Positions 8,081 to 17,683 of a DNA stretch of 64,000 bases are shown here, piece by piece (position 1 is the first letter of the stretch; every line of letters begins with the position of its first letter). The translations under genes and the position numbers were made by a program. This DNA is from Afipia sp. OHSU_II-C1. Lineage in GTDB: Bacteria > Pseudomonadota > Alphaproteobacteria > Rhizobiales > Xanthobacteraceae. The stretch spans positions 124,001 to 188,000 of the forward strand of contig NZ_APJI01000015.1 of the NCBI RefSeq assembly GCF_000497575.1. Reading direction: 5' to 3'. Below the pieces are notes generated by a model. It made no database searches. It had not been told where the DNA came from and worked only from the letters and a program-made list of their open reading frames with translations.

Positions 8081-9149
8081 TCGTCGCAGCATCCGCGCCG
8101 ACGATTTCGGAGAGACTGTCGCGGCTGGTCCGCCGCAGCGTTGATACGAGGTCGGCCTTGATGTCTTCAACCAGCCCGAGACCCTTGTAGATCAGCGAGG
8201 AGTAAAGCTGGATCAAAGTGGCCCCGGCACGGATCTTCATCAGCGCGGCACCGCCGGAATCGATGCCGCCGACGCCGATCAGCGGAAACGCGCCCTCGGT
8301 GCGTACGTAAGTCTCGGCCACCATGCGCGTGGACAGCCGCAGCAGCGGACGCCCGGACAACCCGCCCTGCTCTTTCGCTTTCGCCTGCTCACGCAGCGTC
8401 GCGGGCCGCGCCAGCGTCGTATTGGCAACGATCATGCCGTCAACCCGGCGTGAACGGGCGATGTGCACGACATCGTCGAGTTCCTGCAATGTCAGATCGG
8501 GCGCAATCTTTAGAAGCAGCGGCGAATCGCCGGCGTTCTTGCGCACGCGTTCGCGCGCATCGACCACCCGCGCCAGAAGATCGTCCAGCGCCGCCGCCTG
8601 CTGCAGATTGCGCAGGCCCGGTGTGTTGGGCGAAGAGATGTTGACCGTGAAATAGCTCGCCACCGGCGCGAACAGCTCGATCAGCCGGACATAGTCCGCC
8701 GTGCGATCCACCGAATCCTTGTTGGCGCCGACATTGACGCCGACGATGCCGCCGAGACGCGATCGCGCGGCGAGTCTGCGCAACACAGCTTCCGCGCCGT
8801 CATTATTGAAACCCATCCGGTTGATGACGCCGGAATCCTGCTCGAGGCGAAACAGCCGCGGGCGCGGATTTCCGTCTTGCGGTTTCGGTGTCACTGATCC
8901 GATCTCGACAAAGCCGAAACCCAGCCGCAGCAACGCGTCGGGCGCTTCGGCATTCTTGTCGAAGCCCGCGGCCATGCCGACAGGATTGGGGAAATTCAGA
9001 CCAAAGGCGCGCACCGCGAGCTTGGGATCGCTGGGGCGCGGCTTGGCCGGCGGCAGCAGCCGCAGCCCGCCGATCGCCAGCCGATGGGCGTCCTCCGGAT
9101 CGAGCCGGCGCAGCAGCGGCAACGTGAGAGCATCGAAAGCGCGGATCAC
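8055..9149 (-). CDS. pyrD: Dihydroorotate dehydrogenase (quinone), class 2
   Basis: Fourth step of pyrimidine synthesis: dihydroorotate to orotate with FMN, reducing membrane quinone. 364 residues from a GTG at 9149. The N-terminal helical domain characteristic of class 2 enzymes (RAFDALTLPLLRRLDPEDAHRLAI) is followed by GMAAGFDKNAE, GVNVGANKDS, NISSPNTPGLRNLQ (catalytic Ser region), LLLKIAPDL, VANTTLARP and the FMN phosphate motif GVGGIDSGG. The start overlaps the stop of the DUF952 gene as GTGA, so the two are coupled. Confidence 0.96.
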   Translation of the reverse strand: MIRAFDALTLPLLRRLDPEDAHRLAIGGLRLLPPAKPRPSDPKLAVRAFGLNFPNPVGMAAGFDKNAEAPDALLRLGFGFVEIGSVTPKPQDGNPRPRLFRLEQDSGVINRMGFNNDGAEAVLRRLAARSRLGGIVGVNVGANKDSVDRTADYVRLIELFAPVASYFTVNISSPNTPGLRNLQQAAALDDLLARVVDARERVRKNAGDSPLLLKIAPDLTLQELDDVVHIARSRRVDGMIVANTTLARPATLREQAKAKEQGGLSGRPLLRLSTRMVAETYVRTEGAFPLIGVGGIDSGGAALMKIRAGATLIQLYSSLIYKGLGLVEDIKADLVSTLRRTSRDSLSEIVGADAATITAEPWPD

Positions 9150-9523
9150 GACGCAAGCTCCGGAATATCGTGCGAACCGTCGGAGCGCGCACGCAGGTCG
9201 AGGATTTCTGTCACGGCGCCGGTATCGAGTTCGCCGTAGAGATGCGGAAACAACTCGCCGCCGCGCGAGCGTTCCCATTTCAAGGCCGGGCCCAGCGCCT
9301 CGGTATCGACCGCAATCAGAAACAGCCCCGTCTGCCCCGCGAAATGCTTGGCGACGGTCCCCGCCACCTGGGACGCGGTGGAAAAATGGATAAAGCCGTC
9401 GCGCTTGTCGTCGGCACTGCCGCGAAAGGCGCCCTGCCGCTCGGCCTCGCGCCAAGCCGACGCGGGGCAAATCTTGTAGATCGTGGACACGGCGGGCGGA
9501 CTCTCGTGAGTTATTGAATTCAT
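9146..9523 (-). CDS. DUF952 family protein
   Basis: 125 residues from the ATG at 9523; an upstream in-frame ATG adds only polar residues. Family motifs are IYKICPASAWREAERQGAFRGSADDKRDGFIHFSTASQ and FPHLYGELDTGAV. Soluble cytoplasmic protein of unknown biochemical role. It is translationally coupled to pyrD by a 4-bp overlap, an arrangement I believe recurs in related genomes. Confidence 0.88.
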   Translation of the reverse strand: MNSITHESPPAVSTIYKICPASAWREAERQGAFRGSADDKRDGFIHFSTASQVAGTVAKHFAGQTGLFLIAVDTEALGPALKWERSRGGELFPHLYGELDTGAVTEILDLRARSDGSHDIPELAS

Positions 9524-9708
9524 TTGGGATTTTTCGGAGCTCTGCCGAGCGCCCCGCAGACCGTATCGGCGCACTCCGGCCACTTCAAGGGCAGCGTTCA
9601 TCTGATCGCTATGCATTGCAGAGACGCCCGTTTCGAGGTAATAATTCCTAGCTCCTGATAAAATTCACTGCCCGGTCCGGTCGGCTGGGCCAGACATCCG
9701 GCCATCCC

Positions 9709-10335
9709 ATGTTGACCCACGATCAAATCTGGAATGCGCTCGATCGCCTCGCCGAACGCGCGGGTTTATCGGCATCCGCATTGGCCAAACGTGCGGGCCT
9801 CGACCCCACCACCTTCAACAAATCGAAGCGGATCACGCCGGACGGACGCGAACGCTGGCCATCGACCGAATCCGTCGCCAAAGCGCTGGCCGCGACCGGC
9901 ACCACGGTCGACACGTTCGTGCAGTTCATCGAGGACACCGCACGCTCGGTGCAGGCGGTGCCGCTGCTCGGCTTCGCCGAAGCCGGCACCGGCGGCTATT
10001 TCGACGACGGCGGCTTTCCGGTCGGCAAGGGCTGGGACGAAGTCGGGCTTCCTTCGGTCAACGACGAGCATGCCTACGCGCTGGAAATTTCCGGCGACTC
10101 GATGAAGCCCGCCTATCGCGACGGCGACGTCATCATCGTCTCGCCCGGCTCACCGATCCGGCGCGGCGACCGTGTCGTGGTGAAGACCAAGGACGGCGAA
10201 GTCACCGTCAAGGAACTGAAGCGACGCACCGCCAAGGTGATCGAGTTGCAGTCGCTTAATCCGGCGCACAAGGACCGCGTCATCGACGCCAAGAATGTCG
10301 AATGGATCGCGCGCATCGTCTGGGCGAGCCAGTAA
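9709..10335 (+). CDS. HTH transcriptional regulator with S24 (LexA/CI-like) autoprotease domain
   Basis: 208 residues. An N-terminal helix-turn-helix (about 10-75: LAERAGLSASALAKRAGLDPTTFNKSKR) and a C-terminal S24 peptidase fold with the serine of GDSMKPAYRDGD (about 130) and the lysine in VVVKTKDGEVTVKELKR. The cleavage loop region is AEAGTGGYFDDGGFP, containing Ala-Gly rather than a plain LexA loop. This looks like a CI/PrtR-type repressor with self-cleavage potential. No phage genes are nearby, so it is probably a resident stress regulator. Targets unknown. Confidence 0.85.
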   Translation: MLTHDQIWNALDRLAERAGLSASALAKRAGLDPTTFNKSKRITPDGRERWPSTESVAKALAATGTTVDTFVQFIEDTARSVQAVPLLGFAEAGTGGYFDDGGFPVGKGWDEVGLPSVNDEHAYALEISGDSMKPAYRDGDVIIVSPGSPIRRGDRVVVKTKDGEVTVKELKRRTAKVIELQSLNPAHKDRVIDAKNVEWIARIVWASQ

Positions 10336-10344
10336 CACTCCGCC

Positions 10345-10818
10345 TCAAGCCACCAGCGGTGCAACGATCGCGTTCAGGATCTTGGCCGCGTCGCGCGGAG
10401 CGAGCCGCACCTGCAACCCGCGCTGTCCGCCATTGATGTAGACAAGTTCGTGCGCCATCGCCTGCTCCTCGATGGCCGCGCGCGGCGGCCTCGGTTGTCC
10501 GAACGGACTGATACCGCCGACCTTGTATCCTGACAGGCGTTCCGCATCGGCAGGCTTCATCATCTGCGCGGATTTTCCGCCAAACCCAGCGGCAAGCTTT
10601 TTCATCGACACTTCGCGATCGGACGGAACGATGACGCAGACCGGCTTGCCGTCGACCAGCGCCATCAGCGACTTGAGCACGCGCGACGGCGCTTCGCCGA
10701 GCGCCTCGGCGGCCTGCAATCCGATCCGGTCAGCATCGCCATCGTAATCATAGGTGTGAACGGTGAAGGCGACGCCGGCCTGTTCCAGCATCTTGGTCGC
10801 GCGCGTCACCTTCGACAT
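10345..10818 (-). CDS. ybaK: Cys-tRNA(Pro)/Cys-tRNA(Cys) deacylase, YbaK family
   Basis: 157 residues, the usual length of the family. It trims mischarged Cys-tRNA(Pro). Motifs: VTRATKMLEQAGVAFTVHTYDYD, EALGEAPSRVLKSLMALVDG, VPSDREVSMKKLA, GYKVGGISPFGQ and VYINGGQRGLQVRLAPRDAAKIL, including the conserved lysine in VLKSL and the GGISPFG loop. Located just downstream of lysS on the same strand (20 bp gap), so both tRNA-related genes may be co-transcribed. Confidence 0.93.
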   Translation of the reverse strand: MSKVTRATKMLEQAGVAFTVHTYDYDGDADRIGLQAAEALGEAPSRVLKSLMALVDGKPVCVIVPSDREVSMKKLAAGFGGKSAQMMKPADAERLSGYKVGGISPFGQPRPPRAAIEEQAMAHELVYINGGQRGLQVRLAPRDAAKILNAIVAPLVA

Positions 10819-10838
10819 GCATAGCTCCGAGGCGGCGG

Positions 10839-12479
10839 CTAGGCCGCCGCCCGCTTCAGCGCAGCATCGATCATCGCGATCGCGTTCGTCACACCATAGA
10901 CCGCGACGAACGACCCGAAGCGCGGGCCCTTCTCCTGGCCGAGCAGCACCTGATAGAGCATGTTGAACCAGTCGAGCGAAACACCCGGACGGCCGTCCTT
11001 GCCGGCCTTCTTGTGATCCAGGAACGGTTCGCGGCGGCCGATTTCATAGACCACGTTCTGGATATCTTCAGCGGAAGCATCGGCATCCAGTTGCGCCAGC
11101 GCATTACGCAGGTCGGTCAGGGCCGCGCGTTCGCTCTCGGTCGGCTGGCGGAAGGTCTTCGTTGGCGCCACGAAGTCGCGATAGTAGTTGATGGCGTAAC
11201 CGACCATGTCGTCGAGCTTCGGATGGGTCTTCGGCGTCACACCCGGACGATACCGGCCGATGAAGCCCCACAGCGTTTCGGCATTCTCCGCGTTCGATGA
11301 CGACACCAGCGTCAGCAGCAACTGGAAGGTCACCGGCATATCGGCCAGCGGCGGATTGCCCGCGTGGATGTGCCAGACCGGATTGCTCAGGCGCTGCTTG
11401 CCGTCCTGGCGCGGATAGCCGTCAATGAACTGCTGATAGTCATCGACATTACGCGGGATGACGTCGAAATACAGCCGCTTCGCCGCCTTCGGCTCACGGT
11501 ACATGAACAGCGACAGCGATTCCGGCGAGGCGTAGCGCAGCCACTCGTCGATGGTCAGGCCATTGCCCTTCGACTTGGAAATCTTCTGGCCCTTGTCATC
11601 GAGAAACAGTTCGTAGTTGAAGCCTTCCGGCGGCGTGCCGCCCAGCGCCGAGCAGATCTTGCCCGACAGCTTCACCGAATCGATCAGGTCCTTACCCGCC
11701 ATTTCATAATCGACGCCGAGCGCAACCCAGCGCATCGCCCAATCCGGCTTCCATTGCAGCTTGCAGTGCCCGCCGGTAACCGGAACAGTGACGCGCTCCC
11801 TGGTGTCCGGATCGTCATACGAAATCGTACCGGCCTTCGCATCGTGTTCAACGATCGGCACCTGCAGCACGACCCCGGTGCGCGGCGAAATCGGCAGGAA
11901 CGGCGAGTACGTGGCGGCGCGCTCCTCGCGCAGCGACGGCAGCATGATCGCCATCACCTTGTCGATGTTCTCCAGCATCTTCAGCAGCGTCGCGTCGAAG
12001 CGGCCCGACTTGTAGTACTGCGTCGATGAGGCGAATTCGTAGTCGAACCCGAACGTATCGAGGAACGCGCGCAGCCGCGCGTTGTTGTGCTCGCCGAAAC
12101 TCGGATGCGTACCGAACGGATCGCGCACCTGCGTCAGCGGCTTGCCGAGATCCTGCTCCAGCATCTCCTTGTTCGGCACGTTGTCCGGCACCTTGCGCAG
12201 GCCGTCCATGTCGTCGGAGAATGCCAGCAGCTTGGTCTTGATCTTGTCCTCGGTCAGCACGCGAAACGCATGGCGCACCATGGTGGTGCGCGCCACCTCG
12301 CCGAAGGTGCCGATATGCGGCAGCCCCGAGGGACCGTAGCCGGTCTCGAACAGCACTTCGTCCTTCGGCTTTTTCTTCAGCCGTGCGACAATCTGCTTCG
12401 CCTGTTCGAACGGCCAGGCGTTGGATTGTTCGGCAAGCGCCCGCAGGTCGCTCGCGGTTGAAGGCATTTCAGTCGACAT
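10839..12479 (-). CDS. lysS: Lysyl-tRNA synthetase, class I
   Basis: 546 residues from the ATG at 12479; an upstream in-frame start would overlap the next gene. The Rossmann-fold class I signatures are GPSGLPHIG (HIGH motif, 49-57) and KISKSKGN (KMSKS). Class I LysRS is the archaeal-type enzyme that alphaproteobacteria use in place of the common class II LysRS. Charges tRNA-Lys in the cytoplasm. Confidence 0.96.
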   Translation of the reverse strand: MSTEMPSTASDLRALAEQSNAWPFEQAKQIVARLKKKPKDEVLFETGYGPSGLPHIGTFGEVARTTMVRHAFRVLTEDKIKTKLLAFSDDMDGLRKVPDNVPNKEMLEQDLGKPLTQVRDPFGTHPSFGEHNNARLRAFLDTFGFDYEFASSTQYYKSGRFDATLLKMLENIDKVMAIMLPSLREERAATYSPFLPISPRTGVVLQVPIVEHDAKAGTISYDDPDTRERVTVPVTGGHCKLQWKPDWAMRWVALGVDYEMAGKDLIDSVKLSGKICSALGGTPPEGFNYELFLDDKGQKISKSKGNGLTIDEWLRYASPESLSLFMYREPKAAKRLYFDVIPRNVDDYQQFIDGYPRQDGKQRLSNPVWHIHAGNPPLADMPVTFQLLLTLVSSSNAENAETLWGFIGRYRPGVTPKTHPKLDDMVGYAINYYRDFVAPTKTFRQPTESERAALTDLRNALAQLDADASAEDIQNVVYEIGRREPFLDHKKAGKDGRPGVSLDWFNMLYQVLLGQEKGPRFGSFVAVYGVTNAIAMIDAALKRAAA

Positions 12480-12499
12480 CAAGGATCTCCGCGCAAAAA

Positions 12500-13150
12500 T
12501 CAAACCGGCTGCCGGCGCGCGAGCCACCAGCCGGTCATCACCAGACACATCCCGATCGCAGCGCAGACGATCAGCAATCCGGCTGTATTAGCCGCAACCC
12601 CTGCATAACCCAAGGTCTTGGCGTCAATAAAGGGGTACGGGTAGAAGCCCGACATCTTTCCGCGCACCAGCACGAAGCCGAGATAGAACAGCGGGTAGAT
12701 CAGCCACAGCAGCGGATCGTACCAGCGCAGCCCCGCCTTGCGCACACAGGTCAGCCAGAACAGCAGATAGGCGACCGGCATGGCGTAATGCAGCATCGCG
12801 TCTGCAATCCACTGCGCGCCCATCGGCGACCAGAGCTGCCGCAGCAGTACCGCATAAACCAATCCAACCATGGCAATGTAAACCGCCACCGCAGAGCGCA
12901 CGAACGGATGCACCAGCCATTCCTCCGGGCCGCTCTTGATGGCAAATGCGGTCATCACCAAGGCCGCCAGAATGTTCGACTGGATCGTGAAGTAGGAGAA
13001 AAAGCGGATAGTGGCCTCAAGCGGCGAAAGCGCCATCACGCCGGCGGTTCGCATCAAAAGCCAATACTGCAGCAGAAGCGTCGCCCATCCCAGCAGCGCA
13101 AGAAGCGCCGCGGCGGTTCGCTTGAGTTTCGCCGTTCGCGTCAAAGTCAT
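12500..13150 (-). CDS. Pr6Pr family integral membrane protein
   Basis: 216 residues with six hydrophobic segments. The conserved blocks are [52 protein letters not shown] and [21 protein letters not shown], the tryptophan/tyrosine/proline-rich pattern of the Pr6Pr (FAR-17a/AIG1-like) family. In eukaryotic relatives these are fatty-acid ester hydrolases with Thr/His active sites; the bacterial role is not established. Lies 20 bp upstream of lysS on the same strand. Confidence 0.82.
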   Translation of the reverse strand: MTLTRTAKLKRTAAALLALLGWATLLLQYWLLMRTAGVMALSPLEATIRFFSYFTIQSNILAALVMTAFAIKSGPEEWLVHPFVRSAVAVYIAMVGLVYAVLLRQLWSPMGAQWIADAMLHYAMPVAYLLFWLTCVRKAGLRWYDPLLWLIYPLFYLGFVLVRGKMSGFYPYPFIDAKTLGYAGVAANTAGLLIVCAAIGMCLVMTGWWLARRQPV

Positions 13151-13166
13151 TGCCGCATCCGAGAAG

Positions 13167-14114
13167 TTAGAACGGACTGACCGAGAAGTAGCGCAGCCAT
13201 AAATCGGTGTAGCGGCCCTTTTCCCAGAGCCGGAACATCGCCCAGTTCAGCGCCTGCCGCAGCACATCGTTGCCGCGCTTGACACCGATACCGACCCCCT
13301 CGCCGAAATAGCGGCTCTCCGTGAAGGGACCGCCGCTGAACGCACAGCAATCGCCGGAATCGGTTCCGTTGATCCAGAACGCCAGCGAAATCGCGTCCCC
13401 GAAAATGAAATCGACCTCACCCCGGCGCAGCGCAAGGCGAAGGGCATCGTCATTCGGAAAGCTGACGATCTGCGCGTCGGTGAACAGCGTCTTCAGATAC
13501 GCCTCATGGGACGAGCCCGCGATAGCGCCGACCTTCTTGCCCTCGAGATATTCCGGCCGGACTTCGGCCATCACCGCATCCCGCCGCGAGACGAACCGCG
13601 CCGGCGAACGATAATAGGGATCGCTGAAATCGAGCTTTGCGCGAAGCTGCGGCGTCACCGCCAGCGACGCAATGATCGCATCGCCGCGGTTGCCGTTGAT
13701 CGCATCGACCAGCGTCTCGAACCGGCGCATCTGGATGGTGCAAGCCACCTTGATTTCGTCGCAGATCATCCGGGCCAGATCGACATTGAAGCCGGCCGGA
13801 TTGCCGTCGGGGCCCGTGAAGTTGAAGGGCGGATAATCCGTCTCGGTCAGGAAACGGATGACCGTGAGCCGGGACAGGTCCGGCCGGTCGGGGCGACGCC
13901 GCGGATCCCAAAATCCCGGCACAGCCTGAGGCGCGGCCGGCTGTGGAATAGCAGCCGGGGGCGATGACTGAGACGCTGCGGGTGCGCCTTGCGCGTGTGC
14001 TGGCGGCGTCCCGGGCGCGAAGCACGCCAGAGCGCTCCAGACAACGACCCCGGCGGCTGCACGGACAGCGCCACGCAATCGGACATTGAAGGAAAATACC
14101 ATCTGTGGTTGCAT
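13167..14114 (-). CDS. Amino-acid ABC transporter substrate-binding protein (SBP_bac_3)
   Basis: Start at 14114 (MQPQMVFSF) or the in-frame ATG at 14102; both give a signal peptide ending in AHAQG. A proline-rich linker (about 45-70) precedes the type II periplasmic-binding fold: IRFLTETDYPPFNFTGPDGNPAGFNVDLARMICDEI, RRFETLVDAINGNRGDAIIASLAVTPQLRAKLDFSDPYY and KKVGAIAGSSHEAYLKTLF. Typical polar amino-acid receptor; the ligand is unknown. No permease or ATPase is adjacent, so it is an orphan receptor or acts with components elsewhere. It ends 16 bp from the Pr6Pr gene. Confidence 0.88.
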   Translation of the reverse strand: MQPQMVFSFNVRLRGAVRAAAGVVVWSALACFAPGTPPAHAQGAPAASQSSPPAAIPQPAAPQAVPGFWDPRRRPDRPDLSRLTVIRFLTETDYPPFNFTGPDGNPAGFNVDLARMICDEIKVACTIQMRRFETLVDAINGNRGDAIIASLAVTPQLRAKLDFSDPYYRSPARFVSRRDAVMAEVRPEYLEGKKVGAIAGSSHEAYLKTLFTDAQIVSFPNDDALRLALRRGEVDFIFGDAISLAFWINGTDSGDCCAFSGGPFTESRYFGEGVGIGVKRGNDVLRQALNWAMFRLWEKGRYTDLWLRYFSVSPF

Positions 14115-14196
14115 TGACCCGGGGTTCTGCGTGTGGGGTCTTATAGACCATCCACGGGCGGATTCGAGTGCGTTTGTGGCGTGGGGTAGCGGTCTG

Positions 14197-16230
14197 ATGG
14201 CCGTGGCTGGGCGGACAAGCGAGTTTGAGGAAGCCAGGCCGCAGCGTTTCGCGCGCCTGACGGCGTCCGCCCGGAATTTCACCTCGTTCATCGCCGGACT
14301 GCTTGGGCCGCCGCAATCACAGAACGACAACCGGCCGGGAACTGGAGAGCCCGGTCCCGCGGTCGAACTCGATTGCCTGCGCCATATGCTCGCTCCGTCG
14401 CTGCTCGCCGCAGCAGAGCAACGGAGCAAGGAGATCGGCGTCGGTGCTGACCGGGTCCTGATCCAATGGGGCGTCATCGGCGAAGACGCTTATCTGGACC
14501 AGCTCGCCCTTCATACCGGCCTCCAGATCGAAACACTGGAGGACATCAGCCGAGCGGACTGCCTGCTGCCCGACGACGGCCTTCATCTCTGTGCACGGCA
14601 CGGCATCCTTCCTGTCCGGAAACAGGGAGAACTCGCCTACGTGTCCGCTCCGCACGGGTACACCACGCGGCGCATCGTCAGGCTGATCACGGAGTATCCG
14701 TCGCTTCTTCCACGCGTCCGGCTCACATCGGATGCGAAGTTCAATGCGTTTCTCGCCTATCATTCCGGCGATGCACTGGCCGATACCGCGGCTCAAAACC
14801 TGGCACGACGCTTTCCTCACCTCTCCGCCGCGCCGGTTCCAGCTTCAAGCAGCCGCCTGTTCCGTTTCTGTCGCCATCTTCTGCGGCTTGCAGCCCCCGT
14901 TGCGCTGCTGACGCTGGCGCCGACCATGGTGCTCGATACATGCGGCCTGATCCTCGCAATCTGGTTTCTGCTGTTCACGAGTCTGCGGCTTGCAGGATGT
15001 TTTTCCCAGCCCAAACGGCGATCGCGTCCACCGCGGCTGCACGACAGCCAGTTACCCGTCTATACCGTGGTCGCGGCGCTTTACCGGGAGGCATCGTCCG
15101 TCGCGCCCTTGATGCAGTACATCAATGCTCTGGACTACCCCCGCGAGAAACTCGACATCAAGCTCGTTATCGAAACCGACGACCTCGCAACCCGCGCAGC
15201 GATCGCCAGACTCGGGCCGATGCCGCACGTTCAGGTCATCATCGCACCTGATGTCGGACCGCGCACAAAACCCAAGGCTCTCAACTGCGCGCTGAACTTC
15301 GCGCGCGGCACATTCATCACAGTGTTCGATGCCGAAGACCGGCCCGAGCCTGACCAGCTTCGCGAAGCGCTCGATGTCTTCCGGACCTATGGACCGGAGA
15401 TTGCCTGCGCGCAGGCCAGCCTTTGTATCGACAACACCGCGGACGGCTGGATACCGCGGATGTTCACCGCGGAGTATGCGGGGCAATTCGATGTCTTCCT
15501 GCAGGGCTTTTCCAACTTCGAGATGCCGCTGCCGCTCGGCGGATCGTCCAATCACTTCCGCACCAGCGTACTGCGCGAAGTGGGCGGCTGGGATCCCTAC
15601 AACGTTACCGAGGATGCAGATCTCGGCTTTCGACTTGCGCGCTTCAGGTATCGCTGCGTCATGTTCCCGTCGACAACGTATGAGGAGGCTCCGGCCCGGT
15701 TCGGAAGCTGGCTGCGGCAGCGCTCCCGCTGGATGAAAGGCTGGATGCAAACATGGAGCGTCCACATGCGTTCACCGCGACAACTCTGGCGCGATGCAGG
15801 GCCCGGTGGTTTCCTTGCTCTCAACATCATCGTCGGCGGAAACGTGCTGACTGCACTGGCGCATCCGTTCCTGCTCGGCGAGCTGTTCGTTCGCAGCTTC
15901 CTGAGTGCATTCGACGACAGCGTTTCCTCGTTCTTCGCCAAGCCGTTCATCGAACTCTATCTGGCGACGATTGCGGCGGGCTATCTCACCACGATCGTGA
16001 TCGGACTGATCGGACTGGCGAAGCGGAATTTGCTGCGCGAAGCATGGGTGCTTGCCCTCACTCCGATCTACTGGATTCTCCTCTCCATCGCCGCCTGGCG
16101 CGCGCTCTGTCAGTTGCTGATCGAACCCTACCACTGGGAAAAGACCGAGCACGGTCTCGCGCGAACGTCGCGGATGACATCCCTCCGGCGGAGTAAGCCG
16201 GACCGGAAGGCGATCAGAGATAACGCTTGA
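14197..16230 (+). CDS. Family 2 glycosyltransferase with MshE/GspE-N-like N-terminal domain (XagB-like)
   Basis: 677 residues from the ATG at 14197. Residues about 45-190 resemble the N-terminal domain of GspE/MshE ATPases (a c-di-GMP-binding fold in MshE): LIQWGVIGEDAYLDQLALHTGL, LLPVRK-like and VSAPHGYTTRRIVRLITEYP. A membrane pair follows, then the GT-A catalytic domain: VVAALYREASSV, LVIETDDLATR (DxD), VFDAEDRPEPDQ, TEDADLGFRLA and QRSRWMKGWMQ (QxxRW), as in processive cellulose-synthase-like enzymes. C-terminal membrane helices complete it. Likely makes a secreted polysaccharide, with possible allosteric control through the N-terminal domain (inference). Divergent from the SBP gene; overlaps the convergent SCO gene by 17 bp. 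Confidence 0.86.
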   Translation: MAVAGRTSEFEEARPQRFARLTASARNFTSFIAGLLGPPQSQNDNRPGTGEPGPAVELDCLRHMLAPSLLAAAEQRSKEIGVGADRVLIQWGVIGEDAYLDQLALHTGLQIETLEDISRADCLLPDDGLHLCARHGILPVRKQGELAYVSAPHGYTTRRIVRLITEYPSLLPRVRLTSDAKFNAFLAYHSGDALADTAAQNLARRFPHLSAAPVPASSSRLFRFCRHLLRLAAPVALLTLAPTMVLDTCGLILAIWFLLFTSLRLAGCFSQPKRRSRPPRLHDSQLPVYTVVAALYREASSVAPLMQYINALDYPREKLDIKLVIETDDLATRAAIARLGPMPHVQVIIAPDVGPRTKPKALNCALNFARGTFITVFDAEDRPEPDQLREALDVFRTYGPEIACAQASLCIDNTADGWIPRMFTAEYAGQFDVFLQGFSNFEMPLPLGGSSNHFRTSVLREVGGWDPYNVTEDADLGFRLARFRYRCVMFPSTTYEEAPARFGSWLRQRSRWMKGWMQTWSVHMRSPRQLWRDAGPGGFLALNIIVGGNVLTALAHPFLLGELFVRSFLSAFDDSVSSFFAKPFIELYLATIAAGYLTTIVIGLIGLAKRNLLREAWVLALTPIYWILLSIAAWRALCQLLIEPYHWEKTEHGLARTSRMTSLRRSKPDRKAIRDNA

Positions 16231-16810
16231 GATCGGCCGCAGCTTCCTCTGGCTTGCGCTTCAGATCGAACGGACGCACGAAATTTCCGTTGCGGTCCAT
16301 CAGATAGATCAGCGCGGTGTGATCCATCGTGTAGTCGCCGTCCTTCAGCGGAATCTTCTTGGCATAGACCCTGTAGGCCGAGATGACTTTGGCCACCTCG
16401 TCCGGGCTGCCGGTCAACGCCTTGAGATGCGGATCAAAGCTCGACAGATAGTCCTTCATGACAGCCGGTGTGTCCCGCTCGGGATCGACCGACACAAAAT
16501 ACGCATTCACCTTGCTTGCGTCAGGACCCATGGCGCGCAGGACTTCAGACATCTCGAACAGCGCGGTGGGACACACATCAGGACAATGGGTGAAGCCGAA
16601 GAAGACAATCGAGGGCTTCCCGATCAGGCTTTTCTCCGTCACCGCCTGTCCGGCCTGATCGGTCAGCCGGAACGGCCCTCCGATCGCCGACGGCGCGGTG
16701 GCGCCGCGCAGACCGCCGAGCAGCCACAGCGTCACCAGCAGGCCGATTGCAAGGCTGCCAGCAAACGCCGCGATAATCACCAGCGGCCGGGTCGTCCTGT
16801 CCATCGCCAT
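16214..16810 (-). CDS. SCO1/SenC family copper chaperone
   Basis: 198 residues from the ATG at 16810, preceded by AAGGA. An N-terminal membrane anchor (LVIIAAFAGSLAIGLLVTLWLLGG) precedes a thioredoxin-like domain carrying the copper-binding CxxxC of THCPDVCPTALFEM and the distal histidine of DYTMDHTALIYLMD. These proteins deliver copper to the CuA site of cytochrome c oxidase or act as redox partners in the periplasm. No oxidase genes are adjacent. Confidence 0.94.
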   Translation of the reverse strand: MAMDRTTRPLVIIAAFAGSLAIGLLVTLWLLGGLRGATAPSAIGGPFRLTDQAGQAVTEKSLIGKPSIVFFGFTHCPDVCPTALFEMSEVLRAMGPDASKVNAYFVSVDPERDTPAVMKDYLSSFDPHLKALTGSPDEVAKVISAYRVYAKKIPLKDGDYTMDHTALIYLMDRNGNFVRPFDLKRKPEEAAADLKRYL

Positions 16811-16951
16811 CCGTCCTTGATCCTTCGCGGGGCAGCCCTGCCGCCTGTTCCAAGCTAGGCATGGGATAGAGCGCGCGGCTATGGCGGGCAAGTGTCGCAG
16901 GCGCATGCCCGATCACATGACCGGGAGCGAATTTCTGCCTGATCTGGGCGT

Positions 16952-17413
16952 TTAGCGCACGTGCGCAGAAGCCTGCGCGTCCATGTAGCACGGACGATAC
17001 ATGCTCGTCAGTTCGCGGCCACGCAGGAAGATCATGCGCGGCTTCAAGCCGCCACGCCGCGAAATCCAGGTCCGGATCGATGTCGGATACATGTCGTACA
17101 GCATCCGGGTAGCTTCGCGGTTCGTCACCGGCCGGCCGCTCGCCCCGAAGTCCCACGCAGCGTGAAATCCAAGGCTGGCGCGCGAGGTCACGCAAATCTT
17201 GTCATGCGGAACGGCGCCAAGCACGATCGTGCAAGCCGACGCACACAAGCCGTCGATCACAACGGTCTCGCCGGACCCCTTGAGGCTTTGATACTTGTCG
17301 ACATAGGTCCCGATGCGGCCGCCGCGGTCATCGGAAATCCGGACCACAGCCTGACTCGCACCAACTCCGCCCAGGAGTAGGACTGCCGCAAGAAACCCCG
17401 TCACAATCTTCAT
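16952..17413 (-). CDS. Periplasmic ClpP/crotonase-like protein (COG3904 type)
   Basis: 153 residues from the ATG at 17413. The signal peptide is MKIVTGFLAAVLLLGGVGASQA. The core VVIDGLCASACTIVLGAVPHDKICVTSRASLGFHAAWD matches the family whose SAC-T motif and downstream histidine sit in a ClpP-like fold. The C-terminal part ends YMDAQASAHVR after an arginine-rich segment. Proteolytic activity has not been shown for the family as far as I know, and no function is assigned. Confidence 0.78.
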   Translation of the reverse strand: MKIVTGFLAAVLLLGGVGASQAVVRISDDRGGRIGTYVDKYQSLKGSGETVVIDGLCASACTIVLGAVPHDKICVTSRASLGFHAAWDFGASGRPVTNREATRMLYDMYPTSIRTWISRRGGLKPRMIFLRGRELTSMYRPCYMDAQASAHVR

Positions 17414-17683
17414 TGCCGGCCCCGTCGCCCCCTGCCTGTCGATCGGGGCACTGTCAGCGTGTTGCGAGTCTGGTTTTTTGTCCAGATCGCGCTGCGATGC
17501 GCGGACGGATTCTGCCGCAGTGTTGCTGGCTTGCTGCACCTGCACTGGCCGATCCCGAATTGGAACATGACCAGCGTGGGCCAGTGAACGACCGGGAGCG
17601 GGCGCTGCCATTTTTGGCCGCAATTTCCGTTGACCCGGCTTCACGCGCCGCGCTTCAATCCGGAAGCGGGGGAGACATCAAAA

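Noticed and set aside
9709..10335. S24 regulator as evidence of a prophage
   Set aside because: No capsid, portal, terminase, lysis or recombination genes are within the window.
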